Source of the DNA: an uncultured Litoreibacter sp.
Lineage (GTDB): Bacteria; Pseudomonadota; Alphaproteobacteria; Rhodobacterales; Rhodobacteraceae
DNA: 8,027 bases
Assembly: GCA_937928335.1 (NCBI GenBank)
Contig: CALFWN010000389.1
Span: 1 to 8,027 of the forward strand
Reading direction: 5' to 3'
Below, one piece after another: positions 4,900-8,027 of the stretch (its first letter is position 1; each line of letters starts with the position of its first letter). The notes below the pieces were generated by a model that did not search any database, was not told the DNA's origin, and saw only the letters and a program-made list of their open reading frames with translations. The position numbers and the translations under genes are program-made.

Positions 4900-6723
4900 A
4901 TGTGCGGAATCGTCGGGGTTTTGGGCACGCATGAGGTGGCCCCTATATTGGTCGAGTCGCTCAAGCGGCTGGAATATCGCGGCTATGACAGCGCGGGCAT
5001 TGCGACGGTCAATAGCGGCGCGCTGGACCGCCGCCGGGCGGTGGGCAAGCTGATCAACCTCTCGGATCTGCTGGTCCATGAGCCGCTGGCAGGCAAATCC
5101 GGCATTGGCCACACAAGATGGGCCACGCATGGCGCGCCCTCGGTGAAGAACGCGCATCCGCATCAGGCGGGGCGCGTGGCCGTGGTGCATAACGGAATTA
5201 TCGAAAATTTCAAAGAGTTACGTACCGATCTTGCCAATGAAGGTATCGGGTTCAAGACCGAAACCGACACCGAGACCGTGGTGCTGCTGACCCAGCATTT
5301 CCTCAGCACTGGCATGTCCCCGCAGGAGGCCGCTTTCGCCACGCTGGACCTGCTGGATGGCGCGTTCGCGCTGTGTTTCCTGTTTGAGGGCGAGGATGAT
5401 CTGATGATCGCCGCACGCAAGGGATCTCCGCTGGCCATCGGGCATGGTGAGGGGGAGATGTATGTGGGTTCAGACGCCATCGCGCTGTCCCCGCTCACCG
5501 ACCGGATCACCTATCTTAACGAGGGTGACCGCGCGGTTCTGACACGGACATCTGTGGTGATCACCGATGCCGCCGGACGGCCTGCAAACCGGGAGATCAA
5601 GCGCATTCAGCTGGACGCGGCCCGGGTGGAAAAAGGTGGCCACAAGCATTTCATGGCCAAGGAAATTGCCGAGCAGCCCGTGGTGCTGGCCGACGCGATT
5701 GCGGCCTATACGGATGCTGCGGGCAAGACGATCTCGCTGCCCAATGGGGATCTGGATTTCACCGCCTGCGACCGTTTGTCGATGGTGGCCTGCGGCACGG
5801 CCTTCATCGCCTGTCAGGTCGCAAAATACTGGTTCGAGCAGGAGGCAGGCCTGCCGGTTGATGTCGATATCGCGTCGGAATACCGCTACCGCAAACCGCC
5901 GATCTCACCCAACTCCTACGCTGTTTTCGTATCGCAATCAGGCGAGACCGCCGACACGCTGGCCGCCCTGCGCTATGCGGAAGGCAAAGCCGCCAAGATC
6001 GTGTCGCTGGTCAATGTGCCCGAAAGCTCGATTGCACGCGAAAGCGATCTGGCGCTGCCCATTCTGGCGGGGACAGAGATCGGCGTGGCCTCGACCAAAG
6101 CCTTTACCTGCCAGCTGACCGTGCTGGCCCTTCTGGCCCTGAAAGCCGCATTTCAGCGCGGTCATCTGGACGAGGCGGGACTTACGGAACGGCTGGCCTC
6201 CTTGCGCAATCTGCCCGGCCTGATCAATCAGGCGCTTGCGATGGAGCCGGTGATCAAATCGGTCGCCCGCAAGATCGCGGTCTCAACCGACGCGATCTAT
6301 CTGGGACGCGGCCCGATGTACCCGCTGGCGATGGAAGGCGCGCTGAAATTGAAAGAAATCAGCTACATCCATGCCGAAGGTTATGCGTCCGGCGAGCTGA
6401 AACACGGCCCCATCGCCCTGATCGACAAGAACATGCCAGTGGTCGTCATCGCACCGATGGACGAGCTGTTCGACAAGACAATTTCGAACATGCAGGAGGT
6501 CATGGCGCGGGGCGGCAAAGTGGTGCTTATCACCGACCGGGAGGGCGCGCTGGGCGCCTCGGACGGCGTGTGGGAGGGCATCGTCATGCCCGAATGCGAC
6601 CCGTTCCTGACCCCTATCCTTTATGCGGTTCCCGCCCAGCTTCTGAGCTATCATGCGGCGGTCGCAAAAGGCACGGATGTGGATCAGCCGCGCAACCTTG
6701 CCAAATCCGTCACCGTGGAATGA
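4900..6723 (+). CDS. glmS: glutamine--fructose-6-phosphate aminotransferase (isomerizing)
   Basis: 607 residues, the standard length. GlmS makes glucosamine-6-phosphate from fructose-6-phosphate and glutamine, committing carbon to UDP-GlcNAc. It starts Met-C2-G-I-V-G, where C2 becomes the N-terminal nucleophile. The class II glutaminase domain (~2-220) has H-T-R73-W74-A-T-H-G, H-N98-G99 and E-T-D123. Two SIS sugar-isomerase domains follow: the first (~285-420) contains C-G-T-A-F and S-Q-S-G-E-T-A-D-T, the second (~455-600) contains L-G-R-G-P-M-Y-P and E-G-A-L-K-L-K-E-I. The protein ends D-Q-P-R-N-L-A-K-S-V-T-V-E, typical of the family. The start ATG 4900 is 3 bp past the glmU stop, and its AAGAAGGG Shine-Dalgarno (4885-4892) lies within the end of glmU, so translation is probably coupled. 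There is no room for a glmS ribozyme as in Firmicutes. Only glmM of this pathway is missing from the window. Confidence 0.97.
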   Translation: MCGIVGVLGTHEVAPILVESLKRLEYRGYDSAGIATVNSGALDRRRAVGKLINLSDLLVHEPLAGKSGIGHTRWATHGAPSVKNAHPHQAGRVAVVHNGIIENFKELRTDLANEGIGFKTETDTETVVLLTQHFLSTGMSPQEAAFATLDLLDGAFALCFLFEGEDDLMIAARKGSPLAIGHGEGEMYVGSDAIALSPLTDRITYLNEGDRAVLTRTSVVITDAAGRPANREIKRIQLDAARVEKGGHKHFMAKEIAEQPVVLADAIAAYTDAAGKTISLPNGDLDFTACDRLSMVACGTAFIACQVAKYWFEQEAGLPVDVDIASEYRYRKPPISPNSYAVFVSQSGETADTLAALRYAEGKAAKIVSLVNVPESSIARESDLALPILAGTEIGVASTKAFTCQLTVLALLALKAAFQRGHLDEAGLTERLASLRNLPGLINQALAMEPVIKSVARKIAVSTDAIYLGRGPMYPLAMEGALKLKEISYIHAEGYASGELKHGPIALIDKNMPVVVIAPMDELFDKTISNMQEVMARGGKVVLITDREGALGASDGVWEGIVMPECDPFLTPILYAVPAQLLSYHAAVAKGTDVDQPRNLAKSVTVE

Positions 6724-7400
6724 CGCCTGCTGCGGCCCTGTCTGCGCTGGAGGCCGCGGCCGATGCCCAGAAAGGCGTCGAAATGGCAGCTTACCACAAG
6801 GTTTCAAGGGTTTATCTGGGCGTTGCCAACCCTCAGCTCGATGCTTTTGCCAAAGACTGGCGAGCAGAGATGGATGTGGAGGAACGCGTTGCTTTGGCGG
6901 GCGATCTCTGGGCGACAGATATTCACGAGGCGCGGGTTCTGGCGGCCAAGCTGCTGACCCAGGCCCGGTTGCGGCCCAGCGACGCCTCTGCCTGGGCGCT
7001 GATCAAGGATTGGGTGCCGGAGTTTGACGCATGGGCCATCGCCGATCACGCCTGCATGGCGGGGCAGAAACGGCTGGTCTGGGACCCCGCCCGGCTTGCA
7101 GATATCGAACATTGGCACCGATCAGAGCATATCTGGACGCGGCGCGCCGCGCTGGTGATCACCCTGCCCTGGACCAAGCAGAATTTTCCCAAACCACAAG
7201 ACCTGGAAATCCGTGACACGGTGCTTGGCTGGGCGGCCACCTATGTCGAGGACCACAGCTGGTTCATCCAGAAAGCCGTGGCCTGGTGGCTGCGCGAATT
7301 GTCCAAACATGACCCAAACCGGGTGCGCCGCTTTCTTGACGCCTATGGCGCAGCGCTGAAGCCCTTTGCGGTGAAAGAGGCGGCGCGCAAGCTAGTTTGA
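6720..7400 (+). CDS. AlkD-like DNA alkylation repair protein (HEAT-like repeats)
   Basis: 226 residues, near the 237 of Bacillus cereus AlkD. AlkD is a DNA glycosylase built of HEAT-like helical repeats that removes positively charged alkylated purines such as 3- and 7-methyl adducts. From memory, its key residues are W109, D113, R148 and W187. Here W105-A-I-A-D109 keeps the W-x3-D spacing, and R142 and W181 keep the 39-residue spacing, so all four appear conserved; the alignment was done by eye. K-A-V-A-W-W-L-R-E (185-193) is also typical of the family. The start ATG 6720 overlaps the glmS stop as ATGA, which argues for coupled translation and rules out the long upstream extension of the frame. 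It is last gene of the operon, with no terminator seen before it. Its stop overlaps the convergent lipoprotein gene by 9 bp. Enzyme activity is inferred. Confidence 0.8.
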   Translation: MTPAAALSALEAAADAQKGVEMAAYHKVSRVYLGVANPQLDAFAKDWRAEMDVEERVALAGDLWATDIHEARVLAAKLLTQARLRPSDASAWALIKDWVPEFDAWAIADHACMAGQKRLVWDPARLADIEHWHRSEHIWTRRAALVITLPWTKQNFPKPQDLEIRDTVLGWAATYVEDHSWFIQKAVAWWLRELSKHDPNRVRRFLDAYGAALKPFAVKEAARKLV

Positions 7401-7859
7401 ATAGACCTTCAGCGTGACCAGCTCTGTCAGGCCGATATCCAGCGAGCGCATCGCGGCCAGTGATATCTCGCTGCCGCCGCTGGGCGCGCCCCCCAGAGGC
7501 AAAAGCGTGACCTGCACCGTGGCCCCGCCCGCGCGTTCAAGGATGCCGTCTTGTTGTGCGGTGACCAGCGGCGTTTTCAGCCAGAAACCCGGCATGATGG
7601 GATCGCCCAGTGCCACGACGGTTTCGCCCAGCAATCCAGAGGCAGGCGTGGCGTTTGACGTGGCCTCCTGCCGTTGCAAAACGGTGGTTTCGTCCAGCGC
7701 CTCGGCATCCGACGCGCCGCCTGTCGCATCAGGAGACGCCGCCTCTGTGGCTGGCTGGGGTGCCGGTTCAGACTGCGACAAGGGGTTTTGCACCGCGTCG
7801 CAGGCGGACAGGGCGAGAGCTGCGAAAAGCGGGACCATTGGGCGGATCAATTTGAACAT
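7392..7859 (-). CDS. small predicted lipoprotein
   Basis: 155 residues. The N-terminus is a clear type II signal peptide: basic M-F-K-L-I-R, a hydrophobic stretch and lipobox L-S-A-C20, so the mature protein starts with lipidated C20. Asp at +2 would, by the E. coli Lol rule, favour retention in the inner membrane; whether this holds here is unknown. Residues ~22-75 are an Ala/Pro/Ser/Glu-rich, acidic, probably disordered linker. The C-terminal ~75 residues look folded. The ending I-S-L-A-A-M-R-S-L plus L-V-T-L-K-V-Y vaguely recalls the end of an RlpA-type double-psi beta-barrel (D-L-S-x-A-A-x-x-L then a V-x-V strand), but this is weak. I do not recognise the family. No Shine-Dalgarno precedes the ATG at 7859, and the -10-like element sits 8 bases upstream, so the mRNA may be leaderless. 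Divergent from moaA. Confidence 0.75.
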   Translation of the reverse strand: MFKLIRPMVPLFAALALSACDAVQNPLSQSEPAPQPATEAASPDATGGASDAEALDETTVLQRQEATSNATPASGLLGETVVALGDPIMPGFWLKTPLVTAQQDGILERAGGATVQVTLLPLGGAPSGGSEISLAAMRSLDIGLTELVTLKVYSN

Positions 7860-7866
7860 GGGCGCG

Positions 7867-7895
7867 ATGCTAGAGCCAATTCACGAAACCATCAA
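7867..7895 (-). promoter_or_regulatory. promoter candidate for the lipoprotein gene, possibly leaderless
   Basis: Minus-strand -35 TTGATG (7895-7890) and -10 TAGCAT (7872-7867), each four of six consensus bases, are separated by exactly 17 bp. The -10 ends 7 bases before the ATG at 7859, so transcription would begin at or within a base or two of the start codon. This fits the absence of a ribosome-binding site. Confidence 0.4.
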
Positions 7896-7910
7896 CGGGG
7901 CGGTTGTGGC

Positions 7911-7939
7911 TTGTGGCGATCCGCCGCCGGGACTAGGCT
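7911..7939 (+). promoter_or_regulatory. weak promoter candidate for moaA
   Basis: TTGTGG (7911-7916) and TAGGCT (7934-7939), each three of six consensus bases, are 17 bp apart. The -10 would end 6 bases before the moaA ATG. The first hexamer is part of a tandem TTGTGGC repeat (7904-7917). Low confidence. Confidence 0.2.
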
Positions 7940-7945
7940 TACCCC

Positions 7946-8027
7946 ATGACAGCACCCCTGATAGACCCGTTCCAACGTGCCATCACCTATCTTCGCCTCT
8001 CGGTCACCGACCGGTGCGATTTCCGCT
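7946..8027 (+). CDS. moaA: GTP 3',8-cyclase MoaA, N-terminal fragment cut by window end
   Basis: 27 complete codons are visible. [10 protein letters not shown]24-D-F-R is the hallmark N-terminus of MoaA, a radical SAM enzyme that converts GTP to 3',8-cyclo-7,8-dihydro-GTP in the first step of molybdenum cofactor synthesis. C24 is the first cysteine of the CxxxCxxC motif that binds the 4Fe-4S cluster. The other two lie beyond the window. The F-Q-R-A-I-T-Y-L-R spacing before it is normal. The start ATG 7946 has no strong Shine-Dalgarno (only a GGACTAGG at 7930-7937). The remainder of the protein, usually ~330 residues in total, cannot be judged. Confidence 0.92.
   Translation, partial: MTAPLIDPFQRAITYLRLSVTDRCDFR

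Noticed and set aside
3856..5190. A 444-codon open frame antisense to glmU and glmS
   Set aside because: Shadow frame caused by the strong GC bias at third positions of the real genes; His/Arg/Gln-rich and without domain features.
1..8027. CRISPR arrays, tRNA or rRNA genes, complete transposons, toxin-antitoxin or defence modules
   Set aside because: I looked on both strands and saw no regularly spaced repeats, tRNA-like cloverleaf ends, transposase or small paired genes.

Overview
The window looks like chromosomal DNA from an alphaproteobacterium of the Rhodobacteraceae (Roseobacter group). The basis is high GC with strong GC bias at third codon positions, the gph / glmU-glmS arrangement, an alphaproteobacterial-style isovaleryl-CoA dehydrogenase start, and MoaA beginning with an [12 protein letters not shown] motif. 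This placement is a reading by eye and was not confirmed by a database search.

Left end (1-655): this part is poor in genes and less GC-rich. On the minus strand there is a good promoter (197-202 / 175-180), a 14-bp palindromic operator candidate over the expected transcription start (160-173), a Shine-Dalgarno and the first ~18 codons of what looks like an isovaleryl-CoA dehydrogenase. The homology then stops abruptly near position 75, and the last 75 bases may be the end of an insertion sequence. The remaining ~450 bp up to 655 holds no gene I can support, only an AT-rich presumed promoter region with a CtrA-like half-site pair and a second copy of the operator core.

Middle (656-3437): a plus-strand gene for a 248-aa permuted papain-fold (NlpC/P60/YiiX-like) protein ends in a strong intrinsic terminator. 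That terminator lies inside the last codons of the convergent DegT/DnrJ/EryC1/StrS-type PLP aminotransferase (minus strand). Upstream of the aminotransferase on the same strand is gph (phosphoglycolate phosphatase).

Right (3438-8027): a 115-bp divergent intergenic region separates gph from a tightly packed plus-strand operon: glmU (447 aa), glmS (607 aa, 3-bp gap) and an AlkD-like DNA alkylation repair HEAT-repeat protein (226 aa, ATGA overlap with glmS). GlmS and GlmU supply the first step and the last two steps of UDP-GlcNAc synthesis, for peptidoglycan and LPS. GlmM, the middle enzyme, is not in the window. The alkD-like gene overlaps by 9 bp, tail to tail, with a minus-strand lipoprotein gene. 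That gene diverges from moaA (molybdenum cofactor synthesis), whose first 27 codons end the window. Both starts in this divergent region sit right behind -10-like hexamers, so one or both transcripts may be leaderless.

Most of the window is ordinary housekeeping sequence. I found no clear new multi-gene system. The parts most worth a second look are the interrupted dehydrogenase with its intact promoter/operator and the uncharacterised permuted papain-fold gene.
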